From JANLIQ01 sp964362925 (GTDB lineage Bacteria; Patescibacteriota; UBA1384; 2-12-FULL-50-11), in assembly GCA_964362925.1 (NCBI GenBank), contig CAYIGA010000002.1, positions 1 to 49,675 on the forward strand: a stretch of 49,675 nt of DNA, read 5' to 3'. This document shows positions 39,366-48,529 of this stretch, in pieces. Each line of letters begins with the position of its first letter. The first letter of the stretch is position 1. The translations under genes and the position numbers were made by a program. The notes below the pieces were generated by a model. The model was not told where the DNA came from. It worked only from the letters and a program-made list of their open reading frames with translations, and did no database searches.

Positions 39366-42272
39366 ATGGCCAAGCCCGACTCCGCCCCATCTACGACGGA
39401 CAAGAGGGATTTTTCCGGTGAGATAAAATCGCTTTTTGAAGTTGAGGAAAAAATTCTGAAGTTTTGGGATGAAGCCAAAATCTTCCAAAAATCACTCGAC
39501 AAAAATCCCCGAGACAACATTTTTTCATTCTACGATGGTCCGCCGTTTATCACCGGCATCCCCCATTACGGCACCCTTCTGCCGTCCATCGCCAAAGATA
39601 TTATTCCCCGCTATCAAACGATGCGCGGCCGTTATGTCCGGCGGATTTGGGGCTGGGACACCAACGGCTTGCCGGTTGAAAACCAGGTTGAAAAAAAACT
39701 CGGGCTGAAGGTTAAAAAGGATATTGAAGAACTGGGGGTAGATAAATTTATTGACGCTTGTCGGGCCTACGTTAGCGAGGTATCCGAAGCCTGGCAGTGG
39801 TACATCGATCACATCGGCCGCTGGGCCGATATGGACAGCGCCTACCGGACTGACTCGTTGGACTATATGGAATCGGTCATTTGGGTCTTCAAACAGCTCT
39901 ACGATAAGAATCTAATCTATCGTGGTCGTCGCACCTCGCTTTATTGTCCGCGTTGCGCCACGCCGTTATCAAAGTTTGAAGTGACGATGGACGACGAATC
40001 GTACCAAGAAGTCGTTGATCCGGCGATAACGGTTGCCTTTAAATTACAGGGAGAAGACATATACCTTTTGGCGTGGACAACGACGCCCTGGACTTTACCA
40101 GCTAATCTGGCTTTAGCAATCGACCCTGAAAAAGAATATGTTAAAGTGACTGACGGTAGTAAAAAAACATATGTTATTGCCCACGAAGCGTTGGAACGCT
40201 ACCGCGACGACATCGATTTAGAAATCGTCGAGACTTTCAAGGGCCAAAATTTAGTCGGTCAGAAATACCAGCCGCTTTATAATTTTTTCCCGACCAATTC
40301 CAAGACTGATTATCAAATTTATCCGGCCGATTTTGTAACAATGGACGAAGGCACCGGCATCGTCCACGTCGCTCCCGGTTTTGGCGAAGATGACACTAGA
40401 TTAGGGGAAAAAGTCGGCTTGTCGCTCTTGGAGACAATCGATGAAGCAGGTCATTTTACAACCGAAGTTAAGCCCTGGGCGGGACAGTACTATAAGAAAG
40501 CCAATCCTGCTATCAGCGCCGATTTGCAAAAAAAAGGGCTGTTATTTAGAGAGCAAACAATCAGCCACGCCTACCCGCACTGTTACCGATGTAGTACGTC
40601 GCTCATCTACAAAGCCCAAGTCGCTTGGTACTTGAAGGTCAATCCGCTCCGTCAGCATATGCTACGAGCCAACAAAAAGATTAATTGGATCCCCAAACAT
40701 TTCGGCCCGGGGCGGTTTCGCCATAATTTGGAGACGGCGCCCGACTGGTGCTTATCCCGGACTCGTTATTGGGGAACGCCGCTACCGGTTTGGGAAACCG
40801 ATGATGGCGAAATTTTTGTGCCCGAGTCGATTGCCGAATTAGAGAAGTTGAGCGATCAAAAAATTACCGATTTACATCGTCCAAAAATCGACGATGTCGT
40901 TTTGACTTTACCGAGCGGCAAATCCGCCCACCGGGTCAAAGAAGTCTTGGATGTCTGGTTTGAATCCGGCTCGATGCCCTACGCCCAAGATCATTATCCG
41001 TTTGAAGACGAAGGGGAATTCCAGGCCCATTTTCCAACCGATTTTATTATTGAATATACCGGGCAACTCCGTGGCTGGTTTTACTACTTGCATCTTTTAG
41101 CCAACGCTCTGGAAGATAATATCGCCTTCAAAAATGTGGTGGTCCACGGGGTCTTAGCCGGTAACGACGGCCGGAAGATGAGTAAGTCCTACGGCAACTA
41201 CCCCGATCCACGCGGCACAATTGAAAAGTACGGCGCCGAATCTTTGCGACTCTACTTTATGGGCTCGCGGATTATGATCGGCGAGGATTTAGCGATTAGC
41301 GAGGAAGATATCCGCGAACAATCGCGCTTGCTCAACGTTTGGCATAACGCTCTCAAGTATTACCTAACCTACGCCAACGTTCACCCTGCTGCCACCTGGC
41401 AGGTGGAGGTGGGTAATAGGGTAGACAAGGATAGAAAAACAAAAGTCGAATCAAGCGTGCTCGATCGGTGGATCAGCGCCCGGCTGGAGGAGGCAATTAA
41501 AGACTACGCCGAGGGACTGGATCGGTTTGATTTTCAAAGCTCAACCAAAGCGATTAGGCCGTTCGTTGAAGACCTATCAACCTGGTACATCCGCCGATCG
41601 CGCGATCGCTTTGTCGAGGGTGATAAGGCGGCTTTAGCCACTTTAGGAGCGGTTCTACTTCGATCATCGATCGCTTTTGCCCCGACCTTGCCGTTTAGTA
41701 GTGAGTATTTTTACCAGCGACTTGGCGGCCAGGGCGAATCCGTTCATTTGGAAGATTACCCGATCGTTGACGAGGCGATTTTGACGAAAGAAAAAGAAAC
41801 GATCGCCGTCATGGCGACAGTTCGTCTGGTTGCTTCCGTTGCTCATATGCAGCGAGCTGAAGCAAAAATACCGCTCCGTCAGCCGTTATTACGTTTGACA
41901 GTCGCGAGTAACCCCGAGCTAGCAAAACGGGAGGATTTAATCGAGGTCTTACGTGATGAGATGAATGTTGAAAGTATCGAGCTTGGCTCCCAAATAAAAA
42001 TTGACACCGAGCTAACGCCAGAGTTGAAACTGGCCGGTCGTTACCGACAATTAGCGCGCCAACTTCAGGAAGCCCGAAAAAAAGCGGGTCTAAAAGTCGG
42101 CGAGCTGGCTAGCTGGCACTACTTTACTCGCGATGACGAACTGCGAGAGTTGATTGAAAAACACTCGAGCGAACTCGCTAAAACTGGATCACTCCGCTCG
42201 ATCGAACCGATCGCTGATCAGGTTGATCTAAGCAAACTCGATGGCGAAGAACTGGCCTACAAATTCACCTAA
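39366..42272 (+). CDS. ileS: Isoleucyl-tRNA synthetase, IleS2 (eukaryote-like) type
   Basis: Class I synthetase, 968 residues. The HIGH-site variant is HYGT (67-70) and KMSKS is at about 604-608. The WGWDTNGLPVENQVEKKLG and KKDIEELGVDKF forms, with LYCPRCATPL in the insertion domain, match the IleS2 class found in archaea, eukaryotes and some bacteria, often mupirocin-tolerant. The editing domain contains WTTTPWTLPANLALAI. Between the catalytic core and the anticodon-binding domain is an extra short stretch (ATWQVEVG) encoded by a sequence (41392-41412) identical to part of a palindrome in a prepilin gene. The C-terminal bacterial zinc finger of IleS1 is absent. The ATG at 39366 follows hisS immediately. 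Confidence 0.95.
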   Translation: MAKPDSAPSTTDKRDFSGEIKSLFEVEEKILKFWDEAKIFQKSLDKNPRDNIFSFYDGPPFITGIPHYGTLLPSIAKDIIPRYQTMRGRYVRRIWGWDTNGLPVENQVEKKLGLKVKKDIEELGVDKFIDACRAYVSEVSEAWQWYIDHIGRWADMDSAYRTDSLDYMESVIWVFKQLYDKNLIYRGRRTSLYCPRCATPLSKFEVTMDDESYQEVVDPAITVAFKLQGEDIYLLAWTTTPWTLPANLALAIDPEKEYVKVTDGSKKTYVIAHEALERYRDDIDLEIVETFKGQNLVGQKYQPLYNFFPTNSKTDYQIYPADFVTMDEGTGIVHVAPGFGEDDTRLGEKVGLSLLETIDEAGHFTTEVKPWAGQYYKKANPAISADLQKKGLLFREQTISHAYPHCYRCSTSLIYKAQVAWYLKVNPLRQHMLRANKKINWIPKHFGPGRFRHNLETAPDWCLSRTRYWGTPLPVWETDDGEIFVPESIAELEKLSDQKITDLHRPKIDDVVLTLPSGKSAHRVKEVLDVWFESGSMPYAQDHYPFEDEGEFQAHFPTDFIIEYTGQLRGWFYYLHLLANALEDNIAFKNVVVHGVLAGNDGRKMSKSYGNYPDPRGTIEKYGAESLRLYFMGSRIMIGEDLAISEEDIREQSRLLNVWHNALKYYLTYANVHPAATWQVEVGNRVDKDRKTKVESSVLDRWISARLEEAIKDYAEGLDRFDFQSSTKAIRPFVEDLSTWYIRRSRDRFVEGDKAALATLGAVLLRSSIAFAPTLPFSSEYFYQRLGGQGESVHLEDYPIVDEAILTKEKETIAVMATVRLVASVAHMQRAEAKIPLRQPLLRLTVASNPELAKREDLIEVLRDEMNVESIELGSQIKIDTELTPELKLAGRYRQLARQLQEARKKAGLKVGELASWHYFTRDDELRELIEKHSSELAKTGSLRSIEPIADQVDLSKLDGEELAYKFT

Positions 42273-42301
42273 AGCTAGGTTATGAAAATCCGCCCGCCCG
42301 C

Positions 42302-42401
42302 NNNNNNNNNNNNNNNNNNNNNNNNNNNNNNNNNNNNNNNNNNNNNNNNNNNNNNNNNNNNNNNNNNNNNNNNNNNNNNNNNNNNNNNNNNNNNNNNNNN
42401 N
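42302..42401. other. Assembly gap of 100 Ns
   Basis: Exactly 100 Ns. The 55 bases before it (42247-42301) are identical to the 55 bases after it (42402-42456), including the end of ileS. This looks like two contigs that overlap by 55 bp, separated by an arbitrary spacer. Confidence 0.98.
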
Positions 42402-42775
42402 AAGAACTGGCCTACAAATTCACCTAAAGCTAGGTTATGAAAATCCGCCCGCCCGCCACCGCAATTCTGCGGCAGAGAGGCGGGCGTTGGACGGAGTCCG
42501 TTTAGCAGGAGCTTTAGCGCGACGGTTTGGCGCGACTGATCCCGCCGATACTGTCGTCTCGCTTGGCCGAACCACGGGTATTGGCCGGGTCGGGCCGGAT
42601 ATTGTTGTAATAACAGATCAACATCGTCGGCTTGTCACAGGGGGAATTGATCTTCGCCAGAATCCTGTCGTTGCTATTTTCCGACCTCGCTTCTTGACAT
42701 TACCCGAATTTTCTGGGAAAATGCCGATACTGCTCGACGGCTGAATTCAGGCCGCCAGAGAAAGGGGACCTTAAG
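42402..42775. other. Region without a convincing gene
   Basis: Begins with the duplicated 55 bp. It then holds a CGCCCGCC...GGCGGGCG hairpin (about 42447-42485) with an inner CCGC-AATTCT-GCGG, probably the ileS terminator or a dispersed repeat. An 85-codon open frame (42487-42744) has no ribosome binding site and no recognisable features; I do not call it. A TTGACA (about 42696-42701) with a GAAAAT box 17 nt later could drive the next gene. Confidence 0.5.
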
Positions 42776-43897
42776 TTGTTGATAAAAATCTTGTTGTTGA
42801 TCTCCCTCACGATTGTCAGTCCGATGGCGAATTCCCAAGTGGAAACTCTTCGGCACTTGGGTTTGGGGGACGGAACCAACCCCCATGGCACGCCGGTTAT
42901 CAGGAACTCAACCATTTACGGAACAACAGTTTACGGCGGAAACTACGGATTCGGGACGATTTATCGGCTGGCCAATGATGGCTCAAGTTACACTGTCCTT
43001 CGTCACTTCACCGGCGCCGACGGCGCCAACCCGGTTGCTGGACTAGCGCGCCGCGGTCAAACGCTCTACGGGGTGACCGCTTACGGTGGCGCCAACAACG
43101 CCGGCGTTATCTTTAGGCTTCGCCTTGATGGCAGCGGCTACGCCCTACTCCGTCACCTAAAAGAGCCAAACGGCGCCAACGCCTACTCCCGTCTCCACGC
43201 CACCCTGGTTGGCGGAGTCTGGCACCTCTACGGTACGACCACCAACGGCGGCCGAAACGGAACCGGTGTGATTTTCCGGTCGCGCCTCAACGGCAGTAAC
43301 TTTACCGTCGTCCATCACTTTGGCCCCGGGCCGCTCGGTACCCGTCCAGCTGGCGGCGTAATTCATTTGGGGACGAGGATTTACGGCGTCACCAATAGCG
43401 GCGGTGCCTACGACGGTGGCGTCATCTACCGGATGAACGATAGTGGCGGTGGTTACACCGTTCTGCGCCATCTGTCCGTAGCCGACGGCTACGGGCCGGT
43501 ATTCAATTCGCTGATCAGCAACGATGCCTGGTTGTTCGGCACCCTCCAGTACGGAGGATCGTCCGGCCACGGCACGATCTATCGAATCGCTTTGACGGGA
43601 AGCGGGTTTACCGTTCTCCACCACTTCGACGGCGTCGACGGCGCCCACCCGACTAACGAACTGGTTCGGGCCGGGACGAAACTCTACGGCACGACCTCTG
43701 GCGGCGGCGTCAACGATGTTGGGACGATTTTCGCCATCAACGCCGACGGAACGGGTTTCGCCGTCCTTGACCACTGTTCGATAACCGACGGCGCCAACCC
43801 AGCCGCCGGCTTAGCCCTGAACGCTGGCATCCTTTATGGAGCGGCCAGTTTGGGCGGCGCTAACGGCCTGGGGACGATTTTCAAACTGGGGCCTTAG
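42776..43897 (+). CDS. Secreted GloVer (Gloeo-Verruco) repeat protein
   Basis: A 373-residue protein with a signal peptide (LIKILLLISLTIVSPMANS) followed by seven or so repeats of about 48 residues, each with a LYGTT--GG----GTIF-L pattern and then a G-Y-VL-HF-G-DGA-P spacer. This fits the choice-anchored GloVer tandem-repeat family (TIGR03803), likely a beta-propeller. No sorting motif is visible at the C-terminus, so it may be released or associated. The start is TTG 42776, with AAAGGGG about seven bases upstream. Function unknown; such proteins are usually extracellular. It is followed by a strong terminator, so it is probably monocistronic. Confidence 0.85.
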   Translation: MLIKILLLISLTIVSPMANSQVETLRHLGLGDGTNPHGTPVIRNSTIYGTTVYGGNYGFGTIYRLANDGSSYTVLRHFTGADGANPVAGLARRGQTLYGVTAYGGANNAGVIFRLRLDGSGYALLRHLKEPNGANAYSRLHATLVGGVWHLYGTTTNGGRNGTGVIFRSRLNGSNFTVVHHFGPGPLGTRPAGGVIHLGTRIYGVTNSGGAYDGGVIYRMNDSGGGYTVLRHLSVADGYGPVFNSLISNDAWLFGTLQYGGSSGHGTIYRIALTGSGFTVLHHFDGVDGAHPTNELVRAGTKLYGTTSGGGVNDVGTIFAINADGTGFAVLDHCSITDGANPAAGLALNAGILYGAASLGGANGLGTIFKLGP

Positions 43898-43918
43898 AGC
43901 CGTCCCCAGACCACCTTG

Positions 43919-43945
43919 CCCTCTCGAACGATCGAGGGGGTTTTT
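43919..43945 (+). terminator. Intrinsic terminator after GloVer gene
   Basis: CCCTCTCGA (43919-43927) pairs with TCGAGGGGG (43932-43940) with one G-T pair around ACGA, followed directly by TTTTT. A textbook terminator. Confidence 0.9.
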
Positions 43946-44025
43946 CTCTTAAGAGAGAACCACGAACGTCAGTCCCTGGGGGAGGACGTCACTTGTTGCT
44001 ACGCTTACTATTTATAACAGCTATA

Positions 44026-46047
44026 TTAAGGAATAACGACCGCGTATAATTTCATTTTGCCGACCAACGGGTCGCGAGAAATCTGGGCCTCGTATTCGTA
44101 GTAACCAGCCGCGGCGTTAGCGGGAGGAGTAACGGTTAGTTTGAGAGTTTTTGTTTCTTTCGGCGGCAGAGATACACTAGGCTTATCAAGAACAGCCGTC
44201 CAACCGTTCAACTGTTGGGTAGACAAGGCTCGGACACTATAATTATCCAGCTCAACCAGCTGGCAACGGCGGTTGTTATTGTTTGTCACCTTTAGGTCGT
44301 AAGTTAGGGCCTGGCCGCCCCGGCCAACCTGACTGTCCGGCGAAACAGTAATGGCCGGGTCCGTCCGAACGCAGGTCTTTTCAGTCACCGTTACCTCAAC
44401 AGTCGCCTGACCGATGGTTTTGGAGAGGAATTTGACTTTTACCCCGGATCTTTTATCTTCAAAAACATCGCCAACAGACAGGGGCGAAACAAGATGGGGC
44501 TTGGCTTCGCTCCTTGGGATAGTTGCCGCCCGAATAATTAGTTTGCCTGACTGACCGCGATACTCGACTTGGATCTCTTGCGGGGCTTGACCGACAATTG
44601 GCAGGAGCGACTGATTCGGTTCGGTCGGCACTCGCAGATACTGCAGATTAGCCGATCTTTCTTCAAGGCGATCGAGGGTTACGGTGGAGGTGCCAATTCG
44701 ACCGATCACTTCGATATTCGCTGGCGCCAAGTAGCCCAATGTACCGAGGTGAAATCCTCCAAACTGGTCATTCCCATGGCCCATAACACTTAAGGGGTCG
44801 CCGTACTCTGTCGACCGGCAGACGCGGGAGAGCGGCGGCTCGGAACATTTAACGCTGTTGGCGTGATCAAGACCTTTGATATGGCCCATTTCATGGAGCA
44901 ATACTCGTAGGTTGAAATTTCCGACCAACCAAATTCTATTCCCGCCGACATTTGCCCCGCCGGCAAACTGGCCGCAACCACGATTCCACGGGAAAGCAAC
45001 GATGATTACATCATAGGCCGCGGCCCCAGGAAAACGAGCGTTTGGATCGGCGGCAACGGCGGCGAGAGCCTTGGTGGTGATCGGATCGAGCGAGCAGTCG
45101 TTGGCTGGATGATTAACTGTCACCCAAGGAAAAACATCGCCTTGAATTGGGCTCAAAACACCGACGAACTTATTGTTTAGGCCGAAGGACTGTCGCTCAT
45201 ACCATTTCTGAACGGTGTTGGCGGTAGCGGTACCAAACATTGTCTCTCGAGCGACGGCCGGACTAACAAATTGTTGACGATTGTTCTGGAAATTAGCCAG
45301 GACGACGGCGACTTTGGTGACCCCGCCGGCGACGGCGTTCGGCCCCGGCCCGGCAACCGCGAGCGACAGATCGGCTGTTTGGACGATATTGGCTGGCTCG
45401 ATCAATATATTGTCACCAAGTACAACCGCCCCATTGATGCTAACGCTGGCATGACTGCCAACTTTCAAGGGCAATTCCGGTTGGTTGGCTTCTCTTGAAA
45501 GGTAAACAGCGTACTCCTGCCCGCCAACGATCAGTCGTCGCTGATTTTTCGTCCGAACAAATTTCGATACATTGTTATTTACTTTCTCCCCGGATGAAAC
45601 TAAATCCTGATGGGTCGAGCGCCACTCGCCAGTTAAGGCGGTGGTTTTTTCCACTTCTCCGACCAGTTCGACCGGCACGGCGGCCAACTGCTCGCTCGAC
45701 AAAGAATATTTCCGCACGTCAGGCAAGTTTCCCTTTTTAATCGCTTTAGTCAGAACGACTCGTCTGGCTTGGAGTTGATTCTTAAGATTAGCGATTGTCG
45801 TTTCGTCGCGGCTGGCTTGGTAGGCGACAATAGATTGAATCGCCGCCAAGTTAATCACTTCCGCTTCGGCGACAGGTGTTTCTACTTCTTCACCATCCGT
45901 TGCGACGATGGCAGGAGGCGTTTCGTCGACGACTAGGTCGTCCACAAACGCTCGAAAAGTCGCATTGTAAACGACCACCGCCAGGACAAGCGTTAGTCCT
46001 ACGGCTAGGGCTAAGAACACTCCTTTCTGTCTTTTGCTAATAATCAT
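44026..46047 (-). CDS. Membrane-anchored metzincin-type metallopeptidase
   Basis: A 673-residue protein with an N-terminal membrane anchor (GVFLALAVGLTLVLAVVVY followed by NATFRAF). A ~330-residue extracellular region follows, then the metzincin zinc motif HEMGHIKGLDH (first His about residue 385) and a Met-turn-like SVMGHG downstream. The C-terminal part contains a NEW3/alpha-galactosidase-type beta-sandwich (GQALTYDLKVTNNN, then PKETKTLKLTVTPP). It resembles gametolysin-like (M11/M6) secreted peptidases. ATG 46047 with GGGGA upstream is preferred; ATG 46074 lies only eight bases after a TTGACA-17-CATTGT promoter and could be used from a leaderless mRNA. It shares its anchor with the upstream gene. 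Confidence 0.85.
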   Translation of the reverse strand: MIISKRQKGVFLALAVGLTLVLAVVVYNATFRAFVDDLVVDETPPAIVATDGEEVETPVAEAEVINLAAIQSIVAYQASRDETTIANLKNQLQARRVVLTKAIKKGNLPDVRKYSLSSEQLAAVPVELVGEVEKTTALTGEWRSTHQDLVSSGEKVNNNVSKFVRTKNQRRLIVGGQEYAVYLSREANQPELPLKVGSHASVSINGAVVLGDNILIEPANIVQTADLSLAVAGPGPNAVAGGVTKVAVVLANFQNNRQQFVSPAVARETMFGTATANTVQKWYERQSFGLNNKFVGVLSPIQGDVFPWVTVNHPANDCSLDPITTKALAAVAADPNARFPGAAAYDVIIVAFPWNRGCGQFAGGANVGGNRIWLVGNFNLRVLLHEMGHIKGLDHANSVKCSEPPLSRVCRSTEYGDPLSVMGHGNDQFGGFHLGTLGYLAPANIEVIGRIGTSTVTLDRLEERSANLQYLRVPTEPNQSLLPIVGQAPQEIQVEYRGQSGKLIIRAATIPRSEAKPHLVSPLSVGDVFEDKRSGVKVKFLSKTIGQATVEVTVTEKTCVRTDPAITVSPDSQVGRGGQALTYDLKVTNNNNRRCQLVELDNYSVRALSTQQLNGWTAVLDKPSVSLPPKETKTLKLTVTPPANAAAGYYEYEAQISRDPLVGKMKLYAVVIP

Positions 46048-46082
46048 CTTAAATTTCCCCTGAATTTCCGACATCCTGTCTC

Positions 46083-46111
46083 ACAATGCGGTCGGGCAGT
46101 TTTTTTGTCAA
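46083..46111 (-). promoter_or_regulatory. Metallopeptidase promoter candidate
   Basis: On the minus strand TTGACA (46111-46106), 17-nt spacer, CATTGT (46088-46083), eight bases before ATG 46074. Confidence 0.5.
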
Positions 46112-46139
46112 GCAGAGATTTCACCCGGCTGGGCGAAGG

Positions 46140-48386
46140 TCAGTCCAGGAGCTTGGGAGCCGTCGCGCCGTTTTCCGGAGAAATAACTGGGAGAGCTGGT
46201 TCGGGCTCGGCTTCATAATCCTCGTCCTTCAGCAGTTCAGGATGAACGACGTGATCGTTGACCACCGCCGCTCGGGCGGGGTTGGCCAAAGTCGCCCGAC
46301 AATTTGATACTGGATAATTGGCCAGTTTTGGGGACGGGTTGTTAGTCCGTAGAAATAGCGGCTGGTACTTACCGTTCTGGGCACCGAATATCCAAGTGAC
46401 GATCCCGGGCACGCAGGTCGGACTGTAGGCAACAACATAAATCTCATGCGAACCGTTGTCTAGCTTGCTAGTGTCTAACTCAAAAGTGTAATTACCGGCC
46501 GGCGCTGGCGCGTTCTTATCGGTTCGGTAGCTGGCGACTACTTTTTTATCGACCCAAAGCTCCACCAAAGAAGTTCCAGCGCTACCACCAGTCCCAAACA
46601 TCTCCGCTCGATGATTAACGCCGATCTTGATCGGCACCGTGCCAGTTAAGGTGACCGGAACAGCGGCGTCACGAGCAAACTTGGCTGGATGATTGGCGTA
46701 ACCGATCGAGTGCGAGCCAATTTTACGAATAACGACGCTCGCCCCGATCTCCGGCAGGACCATCGACGGTGAACCGAAAATCGCCTTTGGCGGGGTATAA
46801 GCTGGCGCGTTTCCAGCCAGAAAATCAACTTCAGTGTGGATATTCAAGGCTCTGACCGGACGTTTTTCATGGTTGACAAACCGAAACTCCAGAACATTAT
46901 CGCCGGTTTTAAGTGTTCCTAGCGGTAGATCGATGGTCATTGGATAAGGTCGGAAAAAGTCGACCAACCGATCGGAGTCAAGCACTCGGTCGCTACCGGA
47001 GACCGGCTCGGGCAGAGCCATCTCCTGGCCGTTAAATATCAGCCGATCGCCTACTTGCCAGTCAAACGATTGAAACCCTTGCATTTGGAGAGTGAACATC
47101 AACCGCTCCGATGATGCTCCGGCGGTCGAATCGGGCAATTTAATCGTGACCGGCACCCCGTGTCGGGTGGCCTCATTGCCGCCAGCGGCCGTCACATAAT
47201 TGTGAGTAATGATGTCAGTTACTCCGGCCTTCTTCGGCCCACCAAGGCTGACATTGTCCCAGTGGAAGAAAGTGCTTTTGGCGTAACCCTTCGTGCCATC
47301 GTAGACCAGGGGTTGGGAGATCAGGTGATAAACATTTTTGTCCATTCGGACGCGCGGATCAGTCGTTTCGACAACTACCTTACCGTTGACAATAACTTTC
47401 ATTGACTGCCGGCCAACCTCGACTCGCCAACGGCGCCGGACATTCGGGACGATGTCGAAGTCATTAATCTCCCCGGTCGCCACCGCTTGATACTTATTCT
47501 CGGCGTCGATTACTGAGATGCTAACACTCTTGCCTCTCTGAACGACCATTGGCATCTTGGCCGGATAGCCAACAGAGAAACTATCCAAGCGGGCCAAATC
47601 CATCCATCTAACTATGTCAACCCGCTCCGGTGAAAAGTATAGATACCAAATTCTACCGCCATCCTCCACCTGATTTCCGACCATCCCGTCAACATCAAAC
47701 TCAACAAAACTGGTTTGGTTATCATTTATGACTATGGGAGTTCGCGCTCGGCTGGCAGCGGTGGCGGCATAGCACTTTTGGAACTGGGTGAACATATTAT
47801 GGACATGGAATTGACTGTTGACGAAACTCCCGTTTAGCGCCGGGACATCACAGTACGAGTAACCGCTGTTCCATTTTTTCTCGTCGACCGCGCCAGCTGG
47901 CAGGTTGAAGTCGTCGAAGAAGTTGGACGCCTGTTTTTGGGCGGTAACCCGGCTCGGGTCGGCCTTTACGGCGATCGGGGCGGAGTAAGCCGAAGCCACT
48001 CCTAGGGAATCGATCGATCGGACTTTGGCGGTATAACTTTTGCTGTTTTCTAACGGCTGGATTTGCATTGAGGCGTATTCGGTCATTTGCTTGTTGGCTT
48101 CCGGACTTTCAACCGGTCCCCAGACGACTTGAAATCCCTTACCGGTACTTGATTTCGCTTTCTCCCAGTTCAAAACAACAGTGTGATCGGTCGGGACGGT
48201 CTTTAGGTTAATTGGCGGTTTCAGAGAAGCGGCAAACTCCGGCTCAACCTCTCCTTCCTCGAAACTGCGAAAAGTCGCATTGTAAACGGCAGTTGTCAGA
48301 ACGATGACAACTGCAAACAGGCCAGCGAAAAAGTAAACCTTGGCCTTTTTGGACAACTCAATTTTACTGACTCTTCTAAGCATCAT
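46140..48386 (-). CDS. Membrane-anchored extracellular protein with FN3 domain
   Basis: A 748-residue protein. It has a signal-anchor (VYFFAGLFAVVIVLTTAVY, then NATFRSF), a fibronectin type III domain at about 45-135 (PPINLKTVPTDHTVVLNWEK, then SYTAKVRSIDSLGVASAYS), and a long region probably folding as beta-sandwich modules, including a concanavalin-like part (RWRVEVGRQSMKVIVNGKVV). The C-terminus is less structured and has a few cysteines. ATG 48386 is preferred for GGGGGAG nine bases upstream; ATG 48410 lies ten bases after a TTAAAT box. A carbohydrate-binding or structural surface role is plausible but not proven. It lies just upstream of the metallopeptidase, same strand. Confidence 0.75.
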   Translation of the reverse strand: MMLRRVSKIELSKKAKVYFFAGLFAVVIVLTTAVYNATFRSFEEGEVEPEFAASLKPPINLKTVPTDHTVVLNWEKAKSSTGKGFQVVWGPVESPEANKQMTEYASMQIQPLENSKSYTAKVRSIDSLGVASAYSAPIAVKADPSRVTAQKQASNFFDDFNLPAGAVDEKKWNSGYSYCDVPALNGSFVNSQFHVHNMFTQFQKCYAATAASRARTPIVINDNQTSFVEFDVDGMVGNQVEDGGRIWYLYFSPERVDIVRWMDLARLDSFSVGYPAKMPMVVQRGKSVSISVIDAENKYQAVATGEINDFDIVPNVRRRWRVEVGRQSMKVIVNGKVVVETTDPRVRMDKNVYHLISQPLVYDGTKGYAKSTFFHWDNVSLGGPKKAGVTDIITHNYVTAAGGNEATRHGVPVTIKLPDSTAGASSERLMFTLQMQGFQSFDWQVGDRLIFNGQEMALPEPVSGSDRVLDSDRLVDFFRPYPMTIDLPLGTLKTGDNVLEFRFVNHEKRPVRALNIHTEVDFLAGNAPAYTPPKAIFGSPSMVLPEIGASVVIRKIGSHSIGYANHPAKFARDAAVPVTLTGTVPIKIGVNHRAEMFGTGGSAGTSLVELWVDKKVVASYRTDKNAPAPAGNYTFELDTSKLDNGSHEIYVVAYSPTCVPGIVTWIFGAQNGKYQPLFLRTNNPSPKLANYPVSNCRATLANPARAAVVNDHVVHPELLKDEDYEAEPEPALPVISPENGATAPKLLD

Positions 48387-48420
48387 TTGCTTATTCTCCC
48401 CCCGGAACATCTAATAATGC

Positions 48421-48450
48421 ATTTAATCATTAACTTTGTCATAGTGTCAA
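48421..48450 (-). promoter_or_regulatory. Promoter of the FN3 gene
   Basis: TTGACA (48450-48445), 18-nt spacer, TTAAAT (48426-48421) on the minus strand, ten bases before ATG 48410. Confidence 0.6.
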
Positions 48451-48529
48451 ATTTAGCTCGTGGTCTGCATAATGAAGTTCGGGCAAGGTTTAGAATATCC
48501 CACAATATGAAACTGACGGCAATCCAGGA

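Noticed and set aside
42487..42744. 85-codon open frame after the assembly gap
   Set aside because: No ribosome binding site, no recognisable motif, and a promoter for the next gene lies inside it.
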